NCBI RefSeq assembly: GCF_041020765.1
Contig: NZ_JBEUEJ010000012.1
Length of the DNA stretch: 64,000 nt
Source of the DNA: Kineococcus terrestris
GTDB lineage: Bacteria > Actinomycetota > Actinomycetes > Actinomycetales > Kineococcaceae
Strand: one strand, 5' to 3'
The position numbers and the translations under genes were made by a program. Shown in pieces: positions 56,864-64,000 of the stretch; position 1 is the stretch's first letter; each line of letters begins with the position of its first letter. Below the pieces are notes generated by a model. It had not been told where the DNA came from. It ran no database searches and was given only the letters and a program-made list of their open reading frames with translations.

Positions 56864-57730
56864 TCAGCGGCCGATCGCGTCCAGCTCCGCGACGTCCTCG
56901 CCGGACAGCTCCGTGCCGGCGCCGGCGATGTTCTCGCGCAGGTGCGCGACCGACGACGTGCCCGGGATGAGCAGCACGTTGGGCGAGCGCCGCAGCAGCC
57001 AGGCCAGGGCCACCGCGGCGGGCCGCACGCCGTGCCGGCCGGCCACGCGCGACAGGGCCGCGGACTGCAGCGGCGTGAACCCGCCGAGGGGGAAGAACGG
57101 CGTGTACGCGATCCCGTCGCGGGCCAGGTCGTCGAGGAGGTCGTCGTCGTGGCGCGCGGCGAGGTTGTACATGTTCTGCACGGCGACGACCGGGGCGGTC
57201 GAGCGGGCCTCGGCGACCTGCTCGGCGGTGACGTTGCTGACGCCCAGGTGCCGGACGAGGCCGTCGCGCTGGAGCTCCGCCAGGACGCCGAACGCCTCGG
57301 CGATCGACCCCGGCCGTGGACCGGTGGCGTCACCGGCGCGCAGGTGGACGAGGTCCAGGACGTCCACGCCGAGGACGTCGAGGTTCTCGCGCACCTGCCG
57401 GCGCAGGTCCTCCGGGCGCCGGGCCGTGGGCCAGCCGCCCTGCGCGTCGCGGTCGGCGCCGACCTTCGTGGCGATGACGAGGTCCCGCGGGTAGGGGTGC
57501 AGGGCCTCGCGCAGGAGCGCGTTGACGACGTGCGGGCCGTAGGCGCCGCTGGTGTCGATGTGGGTGACGCCCGCCTCGACGGCGGCGCGCAGGACCGCCA
57601 GCGCGCCGTCGCGGTCGGCCGGCGGGCCCATCACCCCGGGCCCGGCCAGCTGCATGGCGCCGTAGCCGGAGCGGGTGACCTCCCGGTCGCCCAGGAGCCA
57701 GGTGCCGCCGGGCAGCGTGGTGGTGGTCAT
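56864..57730 (-). CDS. Aldo/keto reductase
   Basis: A 288-residue TIM-barrel oxidoreductase. The catalytic Asp/Tyr are in HIDTSGAYG and the Lys in IATKVG. DLVHLRAG is at the catalytic His/Arg strand. PVVAVQNMYNLAAR, RSPNVLLIPGTSSVAHLRENIAGAG and EDVAELDAIGR form the NADP-binding end. It is divergent from the HxlR-type regulator, a common pairing for redox-induced reductases. The substrate is unknown. ATG 57730 is the family start. Confidence 0.93.
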   Translation of the reverse strand: MTTTTLPGGTWLLGDREVTRSGYGAMQLAGPGVMGPPADRDGALAVLRAAVEAGVTHIDTSGAYGPHVVNALLREALHPYPRDLVIATKVGADRDAQGGWPTARRPEDLRRQVRENLDVLGVDVLDLVHLRAGDATGPRPGSIAEAFGVLAELQRDGLVRHLGVSNVTAEQVAEARSTAPVVAVQNMYNLAARHDDDLLDDLARDGIAYTPFFPLGGFTPLQSAALSRVAGRHGVRPAAVALAWLLRRSPNVLLIPGTSSVAHLRENIAGAGTELSGEDVAELDAIGR

Positions 57731-57864
57731 GGTGGGGGCCTCCCTGGTGCGGTGTCGTGTCGCTGGCGCCCGTGGGGCGCCGTCGCAGACACTGGCACCG
57801 CTGCTCTCCGACGGGAAGCAGGCACCTGGGAGTGCGCAAGGCACCGGGACGAGGGGAGCGGGAC

Positions 57865-58296
57865 GTGGCGACCACGACGGCGGCCCAGCGCAGGGCGCGG
57901 GCGAAGACGGACTACGACGCGTTCCTGGCGGTGTGCCCGAGCCGGCAGCTGCTGGACCGGGTCGCGGACAAGTGGGTCACCCTCGTCCTGTGCGCCCTCG
58001 CCGGCGACGCGGCGGCGCTGGAGGGCACCGGCCCCCGGCCGCTGCGGTACTCGCAGCTGGCGCGGCTGCTCGCCGGGGTGAGCCAGAAGATGCTCACCCA
58101 GACGCTGCGGAACCTCGAGCGCGACGGCCTGGTGACCCGCACGGTCGAGGCGACCGTGCCCGTCACCGTCACCTACGAGCTCACCGACCTCGGGCTGTCC
58201 CTGCACGAGGTGGTCCGCCACCTGCGGGTGTGGGCGCAGGAGAACATGGACGCCGTCGCCGCGCACCGCGAGGCCCACGACGCGGCGTCCGCCTGA
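57865..58296 (+). CDS. HxlR-family transcriptional regulator
   Basis: A 143-residue winged-helix regulator. The redox-sensing Cys is in LAVCPSRQLLDRVADKWVTLVL. LRYSQLARLLAGVSQKMLTQTLRNLERDGLVTRTV is the recognition helix and wing, and LTDLGLSLHEVVRHLRVWA is the C-terminal dimer helix. It probably controls the divergent aldo/keto reductase gene. The GTG at 57865 has a GAGGGGAG site, and the longer in-frame extension upstream looks noncoding. Confidence 0.9.
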   Translation: MATTTAAQRRARAKTDYDAFLAVCPSRQLLDRVADKWVTLVLCALAGDAAALEGTGPRPLRYSQLARLLAGVSQKMLTQTLRNLERDGLVTRTVEATVPVTVTYELTDLGLSLHEVVRHLRVWAQENMDAVAAHREAHDAASA

Positions 58297-58331
58297 GGGC
58301 GCCGGTCCGCGCTGTCACCACGGCCCGGTCG

Positions 58332-58877
58332 TCACGACAGATCGTCCAGGAACCCCGCCGCCGCGGCCACGACGGCCTGCAGGGCCCGCGCGCTCGCCGC
58401 GGCGTCCCCGGGCACCTCGACCGAGTGGTCGGCACCCGCCACCTCCAGCACGCGCCGGCCGGACCGCCGGGCGGCACCGCCGTCCCAGTACGGGTCGGCC
58501 GAACCACCGACCAGCAGCGCGGGCGCTGAGGACCGGGTGGCTGCGCTCACCACGTCGGCTTCGCGCAGCAGGGGCGTGAGCCAGATCCCCGGCAGGTCGC
58601 GCTCGACCGCCGCCGGCAGGAGCCGCGTGCTCAGCGACTTCGCGACGACGAGGTGCGGCCGCGCGCGCATCCCGTCGAGCAGGTCCGGGGCCAGAGCGAG
58701 GAGTTCCCGCGGGGTCGGCGGCGTGGTCCAGCGCACCGTCCGCACGGTCCAGCCGCGCTCGCGCAGCAGTCGGCGCACGTCGCGCAGCAGTGGTCCGTCG
58801 CACGTGTACCCGCGTCCGGGCAGCACGGTGGCGGTGCGCTCGCCGCCCTCGTGGACGTCAACCTCGACGTGTCCCAC
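58332..58877 (-). CDS. Alpha/beta-hydrolase, Tex30/KANL3-like
   Basis: A 181-residue hydrolase-fold protein. ATVLPGRGYTCDGPLL is the first loop, VVAKSLSTRLL is at the nucleophile elbow, ALLVGGSADPYWD is the acid, and VAGADHSVEV holds the late His. The family is small and of unknown substrate. GTG 58877 is preferred because GGAGGAGG stands a suitable distance upstream. ATG 58907 would add ten residues. Confidence 0.75.
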   Translation of the reverse strand: MGHVEVDVHEGGERTATVLPGRGYTCDGPLLRDVRRLLRERGWTVRTVRWTTPPTPRELLALAPDLLDGMRARPHLVVAKSLSTRLLPAAVERDLPGIWLTPLLREADVVSAATRSSAPALLVGGSADPYWDGGAARRSGRRVLEVAGADHSVEVPGDAAASARALQAVVAAAAGFLDDLS

Positions 58878-58942
58878 CGATGCCTCCTCCGCCGGGCGCG
58901 TGAACACTACGGCGAGCCGCTCCGCCGTGGGAACGTGCGGGA

Positions 58943-59611
58943 GTGGCGCCCGACGAACCCCCCGACCTGGCCGCTGTGCGGCACGCCTACGACACCGTCG
59001 CCAGCGACTACGCGACCCACCTGCCGGACGTGCGCGCCGAGTCGTCGCTGGAGCTGGCGGTGCTCGACGCCTTCGCCGAGGCGGTGACGGCGGGGGTCGC
59101 GGCCGGTGCGGGGCCCGTGCTCGACGCCGGGTGCGGCACCGGCCGCATCACGCGCTACCTCGCCGAGCGCGGGTGCGCCGTCGAGGGGGTGGACCTGTCG
59201 CCGGGCATGGTCGCCGAGGCGCGCCGCCACCACCCCGGTCACCGCTTCACGGTGGGGACGCTGACGGACCTGCCGCACCCGCCGGGCGGCTTTGCGGGTG
59301 TCGTGCTCTGGTACTCGGTCATCCACACCCGACCCGAGGACCACCCGCGCGTCTTCGCGGAGGTCGCTCGCGTGCTGCGCCCCGGCGGGCACGTGGTCGT
59401 CGCGTTCCAGTCCGGCGAGGGGGTCCGCGACGTCTCCGCCGCCTACCGCCGGTTGGGGCACGACGTCCGCCTGGAGCGGTACCTCGTGACGGCGGACGAG
59501 GTCGCCGCGGGGTTGCGGGACGTCGGCCTGCGGGAGGAGTGCCGGCTGGTTCGCCGGCCGCGCGGTGCCGAGCAGGACGACCAGGCGGTAGTGCTGGCCC
59601 AGGCGGTGTGA
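58943..59611 (+). CDS. SAM-dependent methyltransferase (class I)
   Basis: A 222-residue methyltransferase. YDTVASDYATHLPD leads in. The SAM motif is VLDAGCGTGRITRYLAERG, followed by VEGVDLSPGMVAEARR, FAGVVLWYSVIHT and VARVLRPGGHVVVAFQ. It is similar to the one at 55658 in fold but not a close copy. The substrate is unknown. Divergent from the Tex30-like hydrolase, and it ends at a strong hairpin. Confidence 0.9.
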   Translation: MAPDEPPDLAAVRHAYDTVASDYATHLPDVRAESSLELAVLDAFAEAVTAGVAAGAGPVLDAGCGTGRITRYLAERGCAVEGVDLSPGMVAEARRHHPGHRFTVGTLTDLPHPPGGFAGVVLWYSVIHTRPEDHPRVFAEVARVLRPGGHVVVAFQSGEGVRDVSAAYRRLGHDVRLERYLVTADEVAAGLRDVGLREECRLVRRPRGAEQDDQAVVLAQAV

Positions 59612-59621
59612 GCGTCGGATG

Positions 59622-59669
59622 TGGAGCGGAACCGTCGTCGACACGCGTTCCGATGACGGTTCCGCTCCA
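59622..59669. terminator. Bidirectional terminator hairpin
   Basis: TGGAGCGGAACCGTC (59622-59636) pairs perfectly with GACGGTTCCGCTCCA (59655-59669) around an 18-nt loop. It lies between the ends of the converging methyltransferase and SDR genes. Confidence 0.82.
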
Positions 59670-59680
59670 GTCGGCCGGGT

Positions 59681-60457
59681 TCAGGCCGTGCGGGTGGTGA
59701 CGATCCCCCCGTCCACGGCGATCTCCGCGCCGTGCACGTACGCGGACTCCTCCGACAGCAGCCACGCCACCGCGGCCGCGACCTCCTCGGGGCGGCCCGG
59801 ACGCCCACCGGCCGTGGCGGCGGTCATCGCCTCGACGACGGCGGCGTCCGCCTCCGAGTCGTTGATCGGTGTCCGCGTCGCGCCGGGGGAGACGGTGTTC
59901 ACGCGCACCCCGCGCGGGCCGAACTCCGCGGCCCAGCTGCGGCCGAGCTGGATCTCCGCGGCCTTCGTCGCCGCGTACAGCCCGACGAACGGGTGCCCGA
60001 CGTGCGCCATCCAGGAGCCGACGACGACGACCGCGCCGCGGCCCCGCTCGGCCATCGCCGGGACGAGGGCGGCGGTCAGGACGTGCGGGGCGCGCACGTT
60101 CACCGCGAGCGCCGTCTCCAGGTCCGCGTCGCTGAGGTTCGGGGTGTCGACGGCGGGGCACACGGCGGCGTTGTGCACGATGGCGTCCAGGCGCCCCCCG
60201 GCGGCCTCGACGGCGGCGCGGGCGAACTCCCGCAGCTCCTCCGGCGGCGCGGTGAGGTCGGAGGGCACGAAGGCGGCGCGCCCGCCGGCGGCCTCCACCT
60301 CCTCGACGACGCCCTTCCCGCGCCGCTCGTCGCGTCCGGTGACGACGACGTGCCAGCCGGCGGCGGCGAGGACGCGGGCGGTGGCGGCGCCGATCCCGCT
60401 GGTGGAACCGGTGACGAGGACGGTGGGCCGTCCGGTGGTGCTCTCGGTGGTGGTCAT
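59681..60457 (-). CDS. Short-chain dehydrogenase/reductase
   Basis: A 258-residue classical SDR. TGSTSGIGAATARVLA is the cofactor motif, HNAAVCP replaces NAG, and VVVGSWMA holds the Ser strand. YAATKAAEI is the catalytic Tyr-Lys, and VNTVSPGATRTPI and YVHGAEIAVDGG close the fold. Substrate unknown. It is divergent from an XRE/MmyB-type regulator whose GTG is 102 bases away. ATG 60457 is the family start. Confidence 0.92.
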   Translation of the reverse strand: MTTTESTTGRPTVLVTGSTSGIGAATARVLAAAGWHVVVTGRDERRGKGVVEEVEAAGGRAAFVPSDLTAPPEELREFARAAVEAAGGRLDAIVHNAAVCPAVDTPNLSDADLETALAVNVRAPHVLTAALVPAMAERGRGAVVVVGSWMAHVGHPFVGLYAATKAAEIQLGRSWAAEFGPRGVRVNTVSPGATRTPINDSEADAAVVEAMTAATAGGRPGRPEEVAAAVAWLLSEESAYVHGAEIAVDGGIVTTRTA

Positions 60458-60559
60458 GGGGACCAGTGGAACCGCCGCCGCCCCCGCCGGCCAGGGCCCG
60501 CCCAGCCGGGTCACCGCGTGACCTGGCTCCGGTCCGCGGCCCGCTCCTACGCTGGCCCG

Positions 60560-61408
60560 GTGCCCGCCGACCGCACCGCCCTGGGGGCCTTCCTGCGCTC
60601 GCGGCGCGACCGCCTGACTCCCGCGCAGGCCGGTATCGCGCCCTTCCCCGGCCCGCGCCGGGTGCCGGGCCTGCGCAAGGAGGAGCTGGCCGTGCTGGCC
60701 GGGCTCAGCCCGGACCACTACAGCCGCCTGGAGCAGGGCCGCCAGCACACCGTCACCGACGAGGTCGTCGAGGCGCTCAGCCGCGCGCTGCAGCTGGACG
60801 ACGTCGAACGGGCCCACCTGCGCGACCTGGCCGCCCCCTCGTCGCGACGGCGCTGGGCCGGCCCCGAGGCTCCCCAGCGCCCCGACCCGGGGATGCTGCG
60901 GCTGCTGGACACCCTGGCCCACGTCCCGGCGCTGCTGCTGGGCCGGCGCTCGGAGGTCCTGGCGCGCAACGCGCTGCTGGTCGAGGTGCTGGGGTTCCCC
61001 GCTGAGCCGGGTTCCAACCTCGCGCGCTGGCTGTTCCTGGACCCCGCCGCACGGGTGCGGCTGGCGAACTGGGCCCAGTTCGCCCCCGCCGCGGTCGGGG
61101 CGCTGCGCTACGAGGTGGGCCGCCACCCCGACGACCGGCGCCTGGCCGCCCTCGTGGCCGAGCTGCGCCGCGCCGACCCCGACCTCGCCCGCTGGTGGGA
61201 CGACCAGCGCGTCGCCTTCCGCACCTCGCTGACCAAGCACGTCGCGCACCCCGTCGCCGGGCCGCTCGTCTTCGGCATCGAGACCGTCGTCAGCCCGCTC
61301 GACCCCGAGCAGCACCTGGTCGTCTACACCGTCGAACCCGACTCGCCCACGGCGCGGGTGCTGCCGCTGCTGGCCGGCTGGGCCGCCACGCCCGAGCGCG
61401 CGGGCTGA
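60560..61408 (+). CDS. XRE-family regulator with MmyB-like ligand-binding domain
   Basis: A 282-residue regulator with the same two-part layout as the protein at 52884. The HTH has VPGLRKEELAVLAGLSPDHYSRLEQGRQHTV. The MmyB-like domain (about 105-275) has RWLFLDPAARVRLANWAQFA, FRTSLTKHVAHPVAGPLVFGIETVVSPLDPEQHLVVYTVEPDSPTA. It is likely to control the divergent SDR gene. The repeat of this gene pairing within 8 kb suggests paralogous modules. Confidence 0.9.
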   Translation: MPADRTALGAFLRSRRDRLTPAQAGIAPFPGPRRVPGLRKEELAVLAGLSPDHYSRLEQGRQHTVTDEVVEALSRALQLDDVERAHLRDLAAPSSRRRWAGPEAPQRPDPGMLRLLDTLAHVPALLLGRRSEVLARNALLVEVLGFPAEPGSNLARWLFLDPAARVRLANWAQFAPAAVGALRYEVGRHPDDRRLAALVAELRRADPDLARWWDDQRVAFRTSLTKHVAHPVAGPLVFGIETVVSPLDPEQHLVVYTVEPDSPTARVLPLLAGWAATPERAG

Positions 61409-61596
61409 GGCCCCGCCCGGGGCGGTGCCCGCGGGCCCTCGTCACCCCGCGCCGCGGCCGGTGACGTCGCGGCCGTCGGCAGCAGCGCCGTGGTCGGCAG
61501 CGCGGCCACCGCGACGAGCACGCCCGTCACCACCGCGCCGGACTGCTGCCGGCCTCACCTCTGCTCCGGCTGCAGCAGAGGTCCACCGGACTCTTC

Positions 61597-62559
61597 CTAG
61601 AGGCGCTCCACGCGATCGGCTTGCGGGCCCCGGTCGCTCTGACGCACTGCGTACCGGACCCGGTCGCCCTGCTGCAGCGGTTCCGACCCCGCGACCACGG
61701 ACACGTGGACGAACAGGTCGTCCCCTCCGGCGTCCGGGGTGATGAACCCGAATCCGCGGTCGTCGTCGTAACGTGCCACGACGCCCTCACCGGCGCGTGC
61801 AGGCACGCCCCGTGACCCCGGCTCCCTCCTCCCGGTGCGTGCCGGCCCGGCCGGTGCCGGCTGTCGCGGTGGCGGTGCGGGCTCGGTCCCTCGGACGAGC
61901 TGCACGTCGCGGGCCTGCGGGCCCTTGTCGCCGCTGACCACCGCGTACGCCACGCGGTCGCCCTCGGTCAACCAGGTGAGCCCCTCGGCCAGGGACCGGG
62001 CGTGGACGAAGACGTCCCCGGCGCCGGAGTCGGGGGCGATGAAGCCGAAGCCCTTGTCCTCGTCGTACCAGGAGACGGTGCCGTCCGCCCCGTCGGCACC
62101 GCCGGCCCCGACGGGCAGACCGACCCCCGGCCCCAGCGGGACCACGTGCGCCGCCTGCGGGCCGCGCTCGCCCTCGACGACGACGAACGCCACCCGCTGC
62201 CCCTCGGTGACCACGCCGCCCGTGACGATGGCGGAGCTGTGCACGAAGATGTCGGGGCCTCCGCCGTCCGGCGAGGCGAACCCGTACCCCTTGGTCGGCT
62301 CGTACCAGTTGACCGTGCCGAGCAGGCCCACGGCGCCGCCGGCGGTCGTCTCGGAGGTGACGCGGACGCGCAGCGCCTGGGGACCGCGGTCGTTCTCGCC
62401 GGCCTCGAACTCGACGGTCTGGCCCTCGCGGAGCACCTTCGACCCTCCGTCCTCGACGATCGAGGAGGCGTGCACGAACACGTCCGGTGAGCCGTCCTCG
62501 GGCGCGAGGAAGCCGAACCCCCGTTCAGCGTCGAACCAGCGGACGGTCGCGTGCGGCAT
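61597..62559 (-). CDS. Protein of four tandem cold-shock domains
   Basis: A 320-residue protein made almost only of cold-shock domains at about 3-67, 79-141, 160-222 and 258-320. Each has an RNP1 motif (RGFGF 13-17, KGYGF 90-94, KGFGF 169-173, RGFGF 268-272) and an RNP2 motif (VFVH, IFVH, VFVH, LFVH), so all four could bind single-stranded nucleic acid. Each ends in a GPQA block. A Pro/Ala/Arg linker (about 223-257) separates the fourth. Bacterial Csp proteins normally have one domain of about 67 residues. The ATG at 62559 begins the first domain directly. The function (RNA chaperone, antiterminator) is inferred from the fold. Confidence 0.9.
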   Translation of the reverse strand: MPHATVRWFDAERGFGFLAPEDGSPDVFVHASSIVEDGGSKVLREGQTVEFEAGENDRGPQALRVRVTSETTAGGAVGLLGTVNWYEPTKGYGFASPDGGGPDIFVHSSAIVTGGVVTEGQRVAFVVVEGERGPQAAHVVPLGPGVGLPVGAGGADGADGTVSWYDEDKGFGFIAPDSGAGDVFVHARSLAEGLTWLTEGDRVAYAVVSGDKGPQARDVQLVRGTEPAPPPRQPAPAGPARTGRREPGSRGVPARAGEGVVARYDDDRGFGFITPDAGGDDLFVHVSVVAGSEPLQQGDRVRYAVRQSDRGPQADRVERL

Positions 62560-62912
62560 GGGGAGCTCCAGGTCGGGAGAGCGGGCAGTGCTCTCAGTCT
62601 CGCTGACGGCGTCGGGGCCCGGGACCACCGGGACCGGGCACAGTGATCGTCGTGAGCCGGGACGTGCTGGCCGTCGAGCGACGCTCCGGAAGACCTGCGA
62701 CTCCCCGACCGACACCGACAGTCCCGTGATCTCCCGGTGACGAGGACGTGCTCGTGCTCGTCGGCCGCCCCGCCCGGCCACACGGGCTCACGTCGGCCGA
62801 TCGACCGCCCCGTGCCCCGTCACGACTTCCGCCGCACCGCCGCCGCTCTCACCGAGCCCGTCGCCGCTGACAGCGACCGTCCCCGTGACCCACCAGACAC
62901 GGCCCAGGGCGG
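62560..62912. other. Noncoding stretch upstream of the cold-shock gene
   Basis: 353 bases with no convincing gene on either strand. Open frames here are high-G+C shadows rich in Arg, Pro and Thr. It should contain the promoter and leader of the cold-shock gene, and a long 5' leader would fit that family. I see no clear -10/-35 pair. Confidence 0.5.
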
Positions 62913-63737
62913 TCAGCCGCGCCCGGGGCCCGGAGTCCGGGTGCGCAACTGACCCTCGTGCAGGTCCGCGACCCACTCCCAGCCCGGTTCGGGCCGCAGC
63001 ACGCGGGGGTCGTCGGTCGGGCGCCCGTCCCGCAGGGCCCGCACGTACGCCAGGTCAGCGGCGAGCCGGGCGCGCAGTTCCCGCGCGTCGCCGACCGACC
63101 CGTGACCGGGCACCACGACGTCGACCTCCGGGACCACCTCGGCCAGCCGCTGCAGCCCGGTGAGGTGGTCCGCCACCGGATCGCTCCCCTCGCGGGCGTC
63201 GTCCAGCATCGGCACGAAGACGTCCGACAGCATGTCGCCGGCCACGAGGACCCGCGCCGGCTCGACCAGCAGGGCGGCGTGCCCCGGCGCGTGGGCGGGG
63301 TGCTCGACGACGCGCACGCGCGGGCCGTCCCAGGGGACCTCGGCGGCGCCGGAGGGCAAGGCGGTCACCAGGCCGAACAGGTCCACGGGGGTCTCGTCGG
63401 CGATCTCGGGCGGTAGGCCCCGGGCGAACGTGGCCCGCCAGTCGGGCTCGGAGCGCAGCTGCCGCAGTAAGGCCGCGCAGCGGACGGTGCCGTACCGGGG
63501 GGCGTCGCCGAGGTCGGCGTGCCACAGCGCGTGGTCCCAGTCCGGGTGCGTGGCGAACCCGGCCACCACGCGCTCGCCGCGCTCGCGCAGGTCGCGGGCC
63601 AGGCACCGCAGCTCACCGTTCGTGACGCCGGGGTCGACGACCAGTGCGCCGGAGGGTCCCCGCACGACGACGATGTTGTTCCGCAGCAGCTCGCTGCGGT
63701 GGACGAGGACGCCGTCGGCGACCTCGGTCAGCACCAC
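62913..63737 (-). CDS. Metallo-beta-lactamase-fold hydrolase
   Basis: A 274-residue protein of the MBL superfamily. NNIVVVRGPSGALVVDPGV leads in. FATHPDWDHALWH is the metal motif (in place of HxHxDH, with the second His replaced by Asp). APGHAALLVEPARVLVAGDMLSDVF gives the third and fourth metal ligands, and VVPGHGSVGD the last His. It probably hydrolyses a thioester, lactone or similar small substrate. Single gene, starting with GTG. Confidence 0.88.
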   Translation of the reverse strand: MVLTEVADGVLVHRSELLRNNIVVVRGPSGALVVDPGVTNGELRCLARDLRERGERVVAGFATHPDWDHALWHADLGDAPRYGTVRCAALLRQLRSEPDWRATFARGLPPEIADETPVDLFGLVTALPSGAAEVPWDGPRVRVVEHPAHAPGHAALLVEPARVLVAGDMLSDVFVPMLDDAREGSDPVADHLTGLQRLAEVVPEVDVVVPGHGSVGDARELRARLAADLAYVRALRDGRPTDDPRVLRPEPGWEWVADLHEGQLRTRTPGPGRG

Positions 63738-63900
63738 GGGCTCGCGGTGCTCGTGCGCTCCCCGCGCGGGTGCTCGCTCACGGCCTCGTCCTCCTCCGGT
63801 GGGTCGGCCGGGTGGTTCCCCCGACGTCCTCCAGACCGCCGGGACGCCCGGGAGTCATCGGCGACGAGCCGCCCGGCCAGTGACGTCGGCGACCACGCAC

Positions 63901-63934
63901 GAGCGCCCGGGACCCCGGGGGGTCCCGGGCGCTC
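63901..63934 (-). terminator. Strong terminator hairpin
   Basis: GAGCGCCCGGGACCCC pairs perfectly with GGGGTCCCGGGCGCTC (16-bp arms, 2-nt formal loop). It lies 33 bases beyond the stop of the truncated minus-strand gene at the window edge, so it most likely ends that transcript. Confidence 0.75.
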
Positions 63935-63967
63935 GCCGGTGGGTGCTGCTGGGGCAGGAGTCCTCGG

Positions 63968-64000
63968 TCAGGACTCCCCGCCGTCCAGCTCCACGGGGCC
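63968..64000 (-). CDS. C-terminal end of an unidentified minus-strand gene
   Basis: The last ten codons and stop of a reading frame entering from the right edge (GPVELDGGES). The support is only the open frame and the terminator hairpin just downstream, and nothing can be said of the product. Confidence 0.4.
   Translation of the reverse strand, partial: GPVELDGGES

Noticed and set aside
61410..61423. GCCCCG-CC-CGGGGC hairpin after the XRE gene
   Set aside because: It has a six-base stem with a two-base loop and no other support. Such G+C palindromes are frequent here, so it is not listed as a terminator.
61324..61533. Short minus-strand frame with a signal-peptide-like start
   Set aside because: It overlaps the end of the XRE regulator, has no ribosome-binding site, and its hydrophobic start is explained by Ala/Val/Thr-rich shadow coding.
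1..64000. Search for tRNA, rRNA, transposases, phage genes, riboswitches and CRISPR arrays
   Set aside because: None was recognised by eye. A covariance-model and HMM scan would be needed to exclude small RNAs.

Overview
The window is about three-quarters G+C. It has many GTG starts, frequent GTGA or TGATG stop/start overlaps and several possible leaderless genes. It carries actinobacterial markers: a mycothiol-type ArsC, F420/deazaflavin-family proteins, DUF3159, and an acyl-CoA carboxylase epsilon subunit. It most likely comes from a chromosome of a free-living, pigmented, saprophytic actinobacterium. A Kineococcus-like (Kineosporiaceae) host is a guess, not shown by the sequence. I saw no tRNA, rRNA, insertion sequence, phage or CRISPR array.

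1-20 kb: an arsenic cluster (partial ArsR, GNAT, ArsC) is followed by two copies of a palindromic intergenic repeat around an ATPase gene, then a PPOX protein and SelO. Next is an ECF sigma factor with a membrane partner. Downstream lies a second transcription unit, made of a tandem-repeat exported protein and an amidoligase. It has the same promoter-like boxes as the sigma gene. Then come DUF4328, DUF305, an alpha/beta hydrolase, an NmrA-type reductase, an ABC-class ATPase, a GGDEF-EAL protein, MscL, lycopene cyclase, YceI with a double operator, DhaK-DhaL and a GNAT.

20-35 kb: after two small exported proteins comes a glucuronoxylan (aldouronate) utilisation island. It holds a GH3 beta-xylosidase/glucosidase, a LacI regulator, GH67 alpha-glucuronidase, an LplB/YtcP/LipO-type ABC importer, YesL, GH42 and a CE7 acetylxylan esterase. 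A CGAAACTTTCG palindrome stands in front of both the enzyme operon and the transporter operon. The enzymes have no signal peptides, so oligosaccharides are probably imported first and then trimmed, deacetylated and stripped of glucuronate inside the cell. No xylanase or transporter ATPase is present here.

34-48 kb: a CAP-domain protein and a second GGDEF-EAL protein precede a divergent 5-oxoproline (pyroglutamate) locus around a GntR regulator. The minus arm encodes an exported pyroglutamyl-peptidase-like protein, an NRAMP-related permease lacking the metal-site motifs, and PxpA. The plus arm encodes a DUF1445/D-glutamate-cyclase-family protein, PxpB, PxpC and a complete but divergent biotin-dependent carboxylase. 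Similar GntR-type palindromes precede both arms.

48-64 kb: NadE, a TetR-MMPL pair, small metabolic enzymes (VOC, P-loop kinase, SDRs, aldo/keto reductase, methyltransferases, deazaflavin protein, hydrolases) interleaved with XRE and HxlR regulators, a protein made of four cold-shock domains, and an MBL-fold hydrolase. The right edge cuts the C-terminus of a minus-strand gene.
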